A stretch of DNA of 64,000 nt from JBGTSJ01 sp041940305 (GTDB lineage: Bacteria; Planctomycetota; Planctomycetia; Planctomycetales; Planctomycetaceae): the NCBI GenBank assembly GCA_041940305.1, contig JBGTSJ010000001.1, forward strand, positions 611,913 through 675,912, written 5' to 3'. The position numbers were made by a program, and so were the translations under genes. The notes under the pieces were generated by a model. That model was given only the letters and a program-made list of their open reading frames with translations. It was not told the origin of the DNA and did not search any database. Positions 52,199-59,551 of the stretch are shown here, one piece after another. Numbering within the stretch: position 1 is the first letter of the stretch; each line of letters opens with the position of its first letter.

Positions 52199-52895
52199 AT
52201 TCGTGACGCCCGAAGTGGAATTGACCCGTTGGCCGGCGGGGGTTGTCGGGTTCACTGCGCTGTATCTTGCGGCCGCCACGATCGCCGCATTCGTGAGCGG
52301 GAATGGGGAGTTCCTGTTTTACATCGGGGCGATGCTGGTGCTGGCGGCGGCGGTGGCCGCGGCGCATCGGCGGGTGGGGTTCATGCCGGCAGTTTTGTGA
52401 GGGCTATCGGCCTGGGGTCTGCTGCACATGGCGGGGGGCATCGTCCCCGTTCCCGAGTCGTGGCCGATCGAGGGGGACGTGCGGGTCCTGTACAGCTGGT
52501 GGATCGTGCCGGACCGGCTGAAGTACGACCAGGTCGTGCATGCGTATGGGTTCGGCGTGACGACGTTTGTCTGCTGGCAGGGGCTGCAGGCGATTCTGCG
52601 CGACTGCTCATCCGGTCCGCAGCCGCCGACCCTGGGAATGCTGACACTCTGTGTGGCGGCAGCGATGGGGGGGGGCGGGGCGCTGAATGAAGTGATCGAG
52701 TTCGCCGTGACACGGATCATGGCAGAGACCAACGTGGGGGATTACACGAACACCGGTTGAGATCTGGTGGCCAACGCCATGGGAGCCGTGACGGCGGCCG
52801 TGTTTATTTGGTCGAAGGGACGCTCGCAACGTTGCGACGATGACAAATGGGTGACTGGGGAGAGCCTGTTCGCGGTGCACGTCAAGCCGCTGTGA
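52176..52895 (+). pseudogene. DUF2238 (YjdF-like) membrane protein gene with two in-frame TGA codons
   Basis: One frame runs 239 codons from the ATG at 52176 and reads as a DUF2238 membrane protein, with TGA codons at 52398-52400 and 52758-52760. Both sit where a Trp is expected (VL-stop-GLSAWGLLHM, and NTG-stop-DLVANAMGAVTAAVF, where relatives have a Trp before Asp). Other Trp codons in the frame are TGG, and TGA ends normal genes here, so this is best read as two TGG-to-TGA nonsense mutations with no frameshift. Key DUF2238 parts remain (YDQVVHAYGFGVTTF, ALNEVIEFAVT). The start overlaps the Hint gene end by 23 bases; GTG at 52203 is an alternative. Confidence 0.72.
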
Positions 52896-52899
52896 TAAC

Positions 52900-52928
52900 T
52901 TGACAGCGGAATCAGGTCTGTGTGAAAT
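52900..52928 (+). promoter_or_regulatory. Candidate sigma-70 promoter for the TIR operon
   Basis: A perfect TTGACA at 52900-52905, a 17-base spacer and TGAAAT at 52923-52928 lie directly after the DUF2238 remnant. Transcription would begin near 52935, leaving about 113 bases to the TIR start. Confidence 0.5.
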
Positions 52929-53047
52929 CGACTCAACCTGCGTCAGCTCAGGGTTTCTCACTCGTCGAGTTGAATCCATAAGGATTGGGCGCGCCGCTTT
53001 CAGAAGAGAGCGGAGCTCAATTCCGGCGGCCGTTCAGGATCCCCTTG

Positions 53048-53800
53048 ATGGCCAAGGGCCAGCGGACCAATCGCGTTCAGCGCCGCGCCGATGTCCGGCC
53101 CCCGTACGTATTTGTCAGCCACGATTCACGGGACGCGGATCTGGCCGGGGCTTTCAGTCGGCTCCTGACGAACGTGAGCCACGGGTTGCTGAAAACGTTC
53201 CTTTCTAGCGAGAGGAGCACACATCAGGGGATCGAGTACGGGGCGGAATGGTACCCCCGGATCGTCTCCGAACTGTCCGTCGCGACCGACGTGGTCTGTC
53301 TGCTGACGCGTCGAAGTTTGCGTCGACCGTGGATTCTCTTCGAAGCGGGCTACGCGAAAGCCCGGAACGCGAAAGTGCACGGGATTGCCATCGGGATTCC
53401 CCTTGCGGAAGTGAACGGCACTGGGCCGTTCGGAAACTTTCAGAATTGCAACGACTCGGAAGAGTCGCTGATCGGCCTGGTGACGCAGTTGCTTTCGCGG
53501 ATTCCGGATTCGACGCCGCACGCTGAAACGGTCTGTTCGCACGTGCGGGAGTTTCTGGCCGTGAACCGCGCATACGCGCAGGCTTACGCGGAGGAAGAGT
53601 CCGCGCGGGTCGGTGACCACCGGGGGAACGGCGAGGTCGAAGGGGCCAAAGTGACCGCGCTGTCGGAGATCGTCGCCAAGCTGGTCAAAGATCTGATGGC
53701 GATCGCGGACGAGCGGGCGCGGGAGAATTTCAGGAGCGGCGAAAGTCACTCACAACCGGAAGCGCTGCCGGTGGTGTCGAATTCCAAAGGGGACGCATGA
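53048..53800 (+). CDS. TIR-domain protein, probable NAD-cleaving effector
   Basis: The 250-residue protein has a TIR domain at about 18-150: strand A YVFVSHDSRDADLAGAF, a loop region LSSERSTHQGIEYGAEWYPRI, VVCLLTRRS, and RPWILFEAGYAKA, where Glu99 sits at the position of the catalytic glutamate of NAD-cleaving TIRs. Residues 150-250 are helical and charged, without membrane segments. The ATG at 53048 has AGGAT eight bases upstream; the upstream TTG (52985) has its purine site too close. Its stop overlaps the next gene's ATG (ATGA). Bacterial TIR proteins commonly act as immune effectors that deplete NAD or make signalling nucleotides. Activity here is inferred, not shown. Confidence 0.87.
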   Translation: MAKGQRTNRVQRRADVRPPYVFVSHDSRDADLAGAFSRLLTNVSHGLLKTFLSSERSTHQGIEYGAEWYPRIVSELSVATDVVCLLTRRSLRRPWILFEAGYAKARNAKVHGIAIGIPLAEVNGTGPFGNFQNCNDSEESLIGLVTQLLSRIPDSTPHAETVCSHVREFLAVNRAYAQAYAEEESARVGDHRGNGEVEGAKVTALSEIVAKLVKDLMAIADERARENFRSGESHSQPEALPVVSNSKGDA

Positions 53801-53994
53801 CGAAGACTTCAGAGGTTGTCCTGAACGACGTCCTCGAGCAGCTGAACTTTCTCGTGGCGGCGGAGACCGAGTCCGCTGTTCGCAAGCTGCAGCGGGACAT
53901 CGAAGACGCGGTGGAGCGCGCGGTGGAGGAGCTACGTTCCAGCCTTCTGGCCTCTGACGAACCACCTGATCAACGCACGCCGGCTCCCCGGTGA
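53797..53994 (+). CDS. Small helical protein in the TIR operon
   Basis: The 65-residue product is almost wholly an amphipathic helix (VLEQLNFLVAAETESAVRKL, DIEDAVERAVEELRSSLLA) with a short disordered tail. It overlaps the TIR stop by four bases (ATGA) and its own stop overlaps the next start (GTGA), so translation is coupled and stoichiometry is likely fixed. Such a protein could hold the TIR protein and the third protein together or keep the TIR silent. No family recognised; existence rests on operon position and clean frame rather than homology. Confidence 0.68.
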   Translation: MTKTSEVVLNDVLEQLNFLVAAETESAVRKLQRDIEDAVERAVEELRSSLLASDEPPDQRTPAPR

Positions 53995-55067
53995 GTGCGT
54001 CCGTCCCTCCCCCGAGATCCGCGCCGCGATTTCCCATGCCGAAAGACACCGCCGCTGCCGTCGCCGCCGCGCAATTGTCGCCTGAGCATCTCGACCTGTT
54101 TCTTCGCCAGGCGGCCGAACATCTGGCCGCGATTCGCAAGATCCGGCAGGTGATGTGGGAGCACCAGTTGCGAATCGCACATCTGCAGGAGATCCACAGT
54201 TCCGACCAGGAGATGCGGGATGACTGGTACGATGCCTGCGGCCTGCTGGGGGTCAAGATTCTCGAGGGGCGAAAGCTCCAACTCACGCAGGTCGATGCGA
54301 GGTCTTATCCACTTCTCGAGGAGATCTGGCTGGCCGACGTGAAGCGTCTCAAGGCGTATTACATCTGGGAGCTCGACGACGCCGGAAGTGCGGATCACAA
54401 CTACGCCCGCGCGGGGCGAGAGATCCGGACGGCCTTAAAGACCCGCGCACGCTCCAGTCTGGAGAGCTTTCAGGTTGTCAGGGCGTTTTTGGAAACGCAG
54501 TACCTGGAGGATGGGCGACTGGCACAGAGTCGGCCATCGGCCCGGCAGATGCTCAGTCGCAAGGCACTCAGAATCTGGGAGTCGACGCAGAACCCGGATG
54601 CGATGACAAACTGGTTTCGAGCACAGCTGTATGCCAGCCTCTTTTATGAGAATGTCATTCCGGCCGTGGTGAACGACGACCGCGACGCCACCGCCGCCGT
54701 CCTGAAGGCGTTTCAGTTCAGCAAGTCATCCGAGAACCGCTACTTTGTGACGAACTGCTTCGAGGCGGCGGTTGCGATCGAGTTTTTGAATAAGGAACTG
54801 GTTTGCGAGATCATGAACGATCCCGCATCCGCTGACTTCTCAATGGTGCCGATGGACTACTGGCCGGAATCGCGAGTCATGCCCTCATCAGCCTCAAGCC
54901 GAATTCGGTTCGATCGTGACGACAAACAACTAATCTGCGAAGGTGTGATGACCGAACAGGACCGGACGGCCATGCTGCATGAGTTTCCGGAACCGGAGTA
55001 CGTGGCCGCGATTCAGCAGCTGTTCGAGCAGAGCCGTCTGGGGCCCTTTTCGGACATGATCCTGTAG
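53991..55067 (+). CDS. Unknown 358-residue protein closing the TIR operon
   Basis: I do not recognise this protein. It has no signal peptide or membrane helix. Residues about 28-175 are strongly helical (EHLDLFLRQAAEHLAAIRKI, LLEEIWLADVKRLKAYYIWEL), 185-280 helical with aromatic residues (NWFRAQLYASLFYENVIPAV, NRYFVTNCFEAAVAIEFL), and 280-358 mixed. The GTG start overlaps the previous stop; ATG at 54036 is an alternative that would drop 15 residues. By eye the 3' half is less GC-rich than the neighbours, which would fit acquisition. In a TIR operon it could be the sensor of infection, but nothing in the sequence proves that. Confidence 0.8.
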   Translation: MSASVPPPRSAPRFPMPKDTAAAVAAAQLSPEHLDLFLRQAAEHLAAIRKIRQVMWEHQLRIAHLQEIHSSDQEMRDDWYDACGLLGVKILEGRKLQLTQVDARSYPLLEEIWLADVKRLKAYYIWELDDAGSADHNYARAGREIRTALKTRARSSLESFQVVRAFLETQYLEDGRLAQSRPSARQMLSRKALRIWESTQNPDAMTNWFRAQLYASLFYENVIPAVVNDDRDATAAVLKAFQFSKSSENRYFVTNCFEAAVAIEFLNKELVCEIMNDPASADFSMVPMDYWPESRVMPSSASSRIRFDRDDKQLICEGVMTEQDRTAMLHEFPEPEYVAAIQQLFEQSRLGPFSDMIL

Positions 55068-55260
55068 AGCATTGATCGGCGAGGGCAGTCCCCGGCGCGG
55101 TGTTCGAGACGCTTCCTCGTTTGCAAACGGCAGCGAAATCGCTACAAATGGCCGTTTCCACGTTTGCACGGGGATTCATCCGCTGCGTTCGCGGTACGAG
55201 GCGATGTCGGCCCGATTGACCCGATCCGGCCGGGACGAAAGACAGAGAGCAGGAGACGAC

Positions 55261-55671
55261 GTGGCGGAGAAACTGTACGAGGTGATGTTTCTGTTGGACA
55301 GCGGCCGGTTCGCCCAGGATCGCCCGGGGACCGAGGAAGCCGTGAAGGAGATTCTCGGCAAATGCGAGGCCGAAATCCTGGCGTCGGCGCCCTGGCAGGA
55401 CGGCAAGCTCCCGTATCCCATCGAGGGGCACAAGAAGGGACTGCATTACCTGACGTATCTCAAGATGGACGGCAGCCAGGTCGGCGAGCTCGCGCGGCTG
55501 TGCAAGCTGAGCGACTTGGTGCTGCGTCACATGGTGATCGACCACACCGAGCACGGCGCCCTGTTCCACGAAAAGCTGGTGCCGGCACTGGCCAGCCACG
55601 TGGCGGGTTCGGGCGCTGAGGAAGAACGGCGGGAGCCGGAGTTCGGGGGGCGTGGGGGCCGTCGCTGGTAG
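55261..55671 (+). CDS. rpsF: 30S ribosomal protein bS6
   Basis: The 136-residue protein has the bS6 fold: KLYEVMFLLDSGRF at the start, GKLPYPIEGHKKGLHYLTYLKMDG in the middle, LSDLVLRHMVI later, and a Gly/Arg-rich tail. bS6 binds the 16S central domain with bS18. The start is GTG with AGGAGA four bases upstream; a frame open further back is not supported. It heads the conserved rpsF-ssb-rplI-dnaB block; rpsR is missing from its usual place between ssb and rplI. Confidence 0.96.
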   Translation: MAEKLYEVMFLLDSGRFAQDRPGTEEAVKEILGKCEAEILASAPWQDGKLPYPIEGHKKGLHYLTYLKMDGSQVGELARLCKLSDLVLRHMVIDHTEHGALFHEKLVPALASHVAGSGAEEERREPEFGGRGGRRW

Positions 55672-55822
55672 CGCACACGGTGGACGTGAACGCGCGTTTA
55701 GATTAAGGTGGTCTTGTCGGCGACTACGATCGGCAGCCCACTCGTGGGGCTGGCATCGTCCAACTCGTGCGAGCGACTGCAGAGCGAAACCTCATCCGGC
55801 GGCGACGTGCGGGAGGCACATC

Positions 55823-56293
55823 ATGGCCAGCTTCAACAAAGTCATTCTGGTCGGCAATCTGACTCGGGATCCGGAGGTGAAGTACACCACTGGCGGCACG
55901 GCCGTCACCGAGATCGGACTGGCGGTGAACCGGACCTGGTTCGACAAGAACTCGAACACCCGCAAGGAAGAGGTGACGTTCGTCGACATCACGCTGTGGG
56001 GCCGCACGGCTGAGATCGCGGGGGAGTACCTCTCCAAAGGTCGGTCGGTGCTGATCGAAGGACGGCTGCAACTGGATTCCTGGGAAGACAAGACAAGCGG
56101 CCAGAAACGGAGCAAGCTGCGCGTCGTCGGCGAGAACATGACGATGCTCGGCGGCCGCGGTGAAGGAGGCGGGGGCGGAGGAGGCGGCGGCAATCGAGGC
56201 GGCGGCGGACAGCGATCCGCGCCGGAGCCGGCCGATTCCTTCTACGACGACGCACCTTCCGGCGAGCCGATGGGGGGAGACGTTCCCTTCTGA
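55823..56293 (+). CDS. ssb: Single-stranded DNA-binding protein
   Basis: The 156-residue SSB has an OB-fold at 1-105 (FNKVILVGNLTRDPEVKYT, FVDITLWGRTAEIAGEYL), a glycine-rich linker (GGGRGEGG region) and the acidic C-terminal tip GGDVPF that recruits replication and repair proteins. It coats single-stranded DNA at the fork as a tetramer. GGGAGG six bases before the ATG fixes the start. It lies between rpsF and rplI, as in many bacteria. Confidence 0.97.
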   Translation: MASFNKVILVGNLTRDPEVKYTTGGTAVTEIGLAVNRTWFDKNSNTRKEEVTFVDITLWGRTAEIAGEYLSKGRSVLIEGRLQLDSWEDKTSGQKRSKLRVVGENMTMLGGRGEGGGGGGGGGNRGGGGQRSAPEPADSFYDDAPSGEPMGGDVPF

Positions 56294-56451
56294 AATGCGG
56301 GGGTGAAATGGGAATCCCCTCGCGAACGCCCGGCCCGCTGGGCCCGGGCTGAACGAATCATTGGAGTTTTGATCGTCGAGAATTGCTGATCCTGCGCGTT
56401 CTCGACAAGCGACTATCGACTATCAGCCATCAGCCATAGACCAACTGACCC

Positions 56452-56958
56452 ATGCCCGGCACACGACAGAATCGGATTCGCTCCAAGGACCATCGCGGCG
56501 GCGTTGAGCTGCTGCTGGCCGAAAAAGTCCCGTCTCTCGGCGAGCAGGGAGAAATCGTCCGCGTGAAGCGGGGCTATGCCCGCAACTATCTGCTGCCGCA
56601 GGGGCTGGCGACCGTCGCCACCGACGCGAACAAGCGGATGGTGGAACTGCATCGCCAGCGGCAGGACGAACTGGCTAAGAAGAAGATCGGTCAGATCCGC
56701 AAGCTGGCGGACGACGTGGGGAAGTACAGCGTGACGATCGAGGCGAACGCCACGGACGAAGGGCACCTGTACGGCTCCGTGCTGGCGGCCGACATCAGCA
56801 AGTCGCTGAAGGCCGCCAACTTCCCGGTCGAGCCCGAGCACATCTTCCTGGAAGGACCGCTCAAGGAACTGGGAATGTACACCGTCAAGCTGCAGCTGCA
56901 TCCGGACGTGGAGTCCGACGTGAAAGTCTGGGTGGTGCCGGCGGCATCGAACTCGTAG
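56452..56958 (+). CDS. rplI: 50S ribosomal protein bL9
   Basis: A 168-residue bL9 with the N-domain motif VPSLGEQGEIVRVKRGYARNYLLPQGLA, a connecting helix (RMVELHRQRQDELAKKKIGQ) and a C-terminal domain ending in VWVVP. An N-terminal extension of about 17 basic residues precedes the usual start, or the true start lies later than the ATG at 56452. bL9 projects from the L1 stalk base and helps reading-frame maintenance. Confidence 0.95.
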   Translation: MPGTRQNRIRSKDHRGGVELLLAEKVPSLGEQGEIVRVKRGYARNYLLPQGLATVATDANKRMVELHRQRQDELAKKKIGQIRKLADDVGKYSVTIEANATDEGHLYGSVLAADISKSLKAANFPVEPEHIFLEGPLKELGMYTVKLQLHPDVESDVKVWVVPAASNS

Positions 56959-56988
56959 GTCCGCAACGGGCGGAATCGAACTCGTCGA

Positions 56989-57017
56989 AACCCCGGTTTC
57001 TCACAGAAGCCGGGGTT
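56989..57017. repeat. AGAAACCCGG-type hairpin, copy 2
   Basis: AACCCCGGTTTC (56989-57000) pairs with 57006-57017 around TCACA, one G-U. It sits in the short gap between rplI and dnaB and belongs to the family at 45480 and 59497. Confidence 0.8.
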
Positions 57018-57051
57018 CTTCATCGGAAGGCCAATCCTGGAGGGCCGCGCC

Positions 57052-58428
57052 ATGGCGAAGTCGAACGGAGACGCAACGGGCAAACTCCCGCCTCAGGACC
57101 TGGAGGCGGAACGGAGCGTGCTGGGGAGCGTGCTGCTCAGTAACGATGCGATCGACGAAGTCCTGCAGCACATCCGGTCGGACCATTTCTACGCCGACCC
57201 GCACCGGCGGATGTTCGCGGCCATCCAGGACATGTTCGACGCCGGCGTTCGCGGCATCGACCCGGTCACGCTCGGGCACGAACTGGAGCGGCGCGGTGAA
57301 CTGGCCGAGATCGGCGGGGCGGCCTACATCGCCCAGGTACTCGAAGCCGTGCCGCACGCGGCGCACGCCGAGTACTACGCGAAGATCGTCCACGAACGGT
57401 GGCTGCAGCGCACGCTGATCGACGCCTGCACCGACACGCTGCGGGAGGCGTACCACGGCCAGGACGAGGTCGACGAACTGGTGGCCCGCGCCGAGCGGCG
57501 GATCTTCGACATCTCGGAGCGGCAGCACAACGTCGACAAGTTCGCGCTCAAGGACATCCTGCAGGACGCGTTTGAGCGGATCTTCAGCCGGATGGACCAG
57601 GAGGGCTCGCTGAGCGGGCTGCACACCGGCTTCACCGGCCTCGACGAGATGACGAGCGGGTTCCAGCCATCGGAACTGCTGGTGCTCGCCGCGCGGCCCA
57701 GCATGGGAAAGACCGCGCTCGTCTGCAACTTTGCGCTGGCGGTGGCGGGCGCCGGAACCGGCGTGCTGATCTTCAGCCTGGAACAGTCGAGCCTCGAGCT
57801 GGCGGAACGGTTCCTGTCGATTCACGGCAAGGTGAACGGCCACAAGCTGCGGCAGGGAGACCTGGATGAGGTGGAGCAGTACAGCCTGGAGCAGGCGTCG
57901 CTGCTGCTGCGCGAGTATCCGCTGTACATCGACGACACCGCAGGGCGGAACGTGGCGCAGATCGCCGCCGTTTCCCGGCGTCTGAAGCGGCGCTCGGGAA
58001 ACCTGGGGCTCGTCATCATCGACTATCTGCAGCTGATCGAGTCGGAGGAATCCAGCAACCGCAGCATCACCCGCGAGCAGCAGATCTCGACGATCACGCG
58101 CCGGCTCAAGTTTCTGGCGAAGGACCTGCAGGCGCCGGTGATCGCGCTGGCGCAGCTTAACCGGGGGGTCGAACAGCGTGAGGACAAACGCCCGCGGCTG
58201 GCGGACCTCCGCGAATCGGGCGCGATTGAGCAGGACGCCGATATTGTCATGTTCCTGCACCGGCCGGAGGCGTATGATCCGGAGGATCGGCCCGGCGAAG
58301 CGGACCTGATCGTCGCCAAGAACCGCAACGGGCCGATCGGTACGGTCAACCTCGTCTGGCTGCGTGAGCAGCTGCGGTTCGGCGACCGCAGTCCGCTGGA
58401 AGTCCCGAGCGGGGCCGGAGACTGGTGA
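57052..58428 (+). CDS. dnaB: Replicative DNA helicase DnaB
   Basis: The 458-residue helicase has the N-terminal primase-binding domain at about 14-115 (DLEAERSVLGSVLL, FYADPHRRMF), then a RecA-type core: Walker A ARPSMGKTA (Lys220), Walker B LVIIDYLQLI, and ALAQLNRGVEQREDKRPRL. It forms a hexamer that unwinds the fork ahead of the polymerase. The ATG at 57052 follows GGAGGG by about nine bases. It closes the rpsF-ssb-rplI-dnaB block; no intein is present. Confidence 0.97.
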   Translation: MAKSNGDATGKLPPQDLEAERSVLGSVLLSNDAIDEVLQHIRSDHFYADPHRRMFAAIQDMFDAGVRGIDPVTLGHELERRGELAEIGGAAYIAQVLEAVPHAAHAEYYAKIVHERWLQRTLIDACTDTLREAYHGQDEVDELVARAERRIFDISERQHNVDKFALKDILQDAFERIFSRMDQEGSLSGLHTGFTGLDEMTSGFQPSELLVLAARPSMGKTALVCNFALAVAGAGTGVLIFSLEQSSLELAERFLSIHGKVNGHKLRQGDLDEVEQYSLEQASLLLREYPLYIDDTAGRNVAQIAAVSRRLKRRSGNLGLVIIDYLQLIESEESSNRSITREQQISTITRRLKFLAKDLQAPVIALAQLNRGVEQREDKRPRLADLRESGAIEQDADIVMFLHRPEAYDPEDRPGEADLIVAKNRNGPIGTVNLVWLREQLRFGDRSPLEVPSGAGDW

Positions 58429-58504
58429 CCCGGACGCGATCTCGAGATGTCTCGAAGCGACCTCGCCTGAGCATGTCGTCAGAACTGAACGGAGAGATTT
58501 GCTG

Positions 58505-59482
58505 ATGTCCGCGGCGCGACCATCTCCTGTGTGGATGAAACTGGCGATTGCCGCAGTATTCGCTGCGGTGGCCGCACCGGCTTCGGCGATCGGCGACGAC
58601 GCGGCGATGCCAGGTCGGACGGTGTCGCGCCAGTTTGAGCATCACGGACAGAACCGGACTTACCTGCTGCATTTGCCCGCCGGATTCCAGCCCGACGCTC
58701 CTGTCCCGCTGGTGATTGCCATCCACGGCCTGGGGATGGAGGGGCAGGGGATGGAGATCTTCACCGGGTTCAGCGAGACGGCCGACCGGCATGGGTTTGC
58801 GGTCGTGTACCCGGACGGGCTCAACCGGATGTGGCGGTTCTGGGAGCGGCCCGAACTGGGGGAGCGGGTCAAGAGCGAGCCCGGCTATATGGACGACGTC
58901 GGCTGCATTGCGGCGATCATCGACGACCTGGTCGAACGGGGATACGTCGACTCGCGGCGGGTGTACGCAACGGGGCTCTCCAACGGCGGATACATGTCGA
59001 ACCGGCTGGCCTGCCTGCTGCCGGATAAGATCGCCGCCATCGCCCCTGTGGCGGGGACGCTCGTCGCGGCGCTGGCGGAGACGAAACCCGACCGTCCGAT
59101 TCCGGTGCTGTACATCCACGGCACCAACGACCGGATCGTAGGCTATGATGGCGTGGACCAGTTCACGCGTCTCAAGTCGTCCTTCACCGCCGACGAACTG
59201 GTCAAGTGGTGGGCCGAGCAGAACGGTTGCGCCGCCGCATCTGTCGAGCCGCTGGACGACTCCTCTGCCGACGGCTGTACGGTGCTGCGGCACGTGTATC
59301 CCGCAGCGGGCGAAAATGGCGCTCCCGTGATCTTTTACGAGATCCGCGGCGGGGGCCACACATGGCCCGACGGTCGGCGCCAGCCGGTGCTCGTCATGGG
59401 TACGGTCTGCCGCGACTTCAATGCGTCGGAAGTGATCTGGGAGTTCTTCTCGGAGCACTCGCTGCCGGAGCAGACGCCTTAG
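58505..59482 (+). CDS. Exported PHB-depolymerase/LpqC-type esterase
   Basis: The 325-residue protein has a signal peptide (MKLAIAAVFAAVAAPASA) and an alpha/beta-hydrolase of the poly(3-hydroxybutyrate) depolymerase/feruloyl esterase (LpqC) family: oxyanion-side PLVIAIHGLGMEGQG, nucleophile Ser in GLSNGGYMSNR, Asp in HGTNDRIV, His in GGGHTWPDG. It should cleave esters outside the cytoplasm; substrate is unknown. The ATG at 58505 has GGAGAG about nine bases upstream; the frame opens earlier inside dnaB but without a signal. Confidence 0.92.
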   Translation: MSAARPSPVWMKLAIAAVFAAVAAPASAIGDDAAMPGRTVSRQFEHHGQNRTYLLHLPAGFQPDAPVPLVIAIHGLGMEGQGMEIFTGFSETADRHGFAVVYPDGLNRMWRFWERPELGERVKSEPGYMDDVGCIAAIIDDLVERGYVDSRRVYATGLSNGGYMSNRLACLLPDKIAAIAPVAGTLVAALAETKPDRPIPVLYIHGTNDRIVGYDGVDQFTRLKSSFTADELVKWWAEQNGCAAASVEPLDDSSADGCTVLRHVYPAAGENGAPVIFYEIRGGGHTWPDGRRQPVLVMGTVCRDFNASEVIWEFFSEHSLPEQTP

Positions 59483-59496
59483 TTTGCGTCGGCGCC

Positions 59497-59531
59497 AGAA
59501 ACCCGGTTTGTCTTTAAGAAACCGGGTTTCT
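59497..59531. repeat. AGAAACCCGG hairpin, copy 3
   Basis: AGAAACCCGGTTT (59497-59509) pairs perfectly with 59519-59531 around nine bases. It lies between the convergent esterase and radical SAM genes, 14 bases after the esterase stop. Confidence 0.85.
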
Positions 59532-59551
59532 CCGAAGCGGAAGTGCCGTGC

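Noticed and set aside
52398..52400. TGA as selenocysteine
   Set aside because: Relatives have Trp, not Cys, at this place, and no following stem-loop of SECIS type was evident.
52176..52895. Use of TGA as tryptophan in this organism
   Set aside because: TGA ends many clear genes in the window, such as hisH and several others, and the same frame uses TGG elsewhere.
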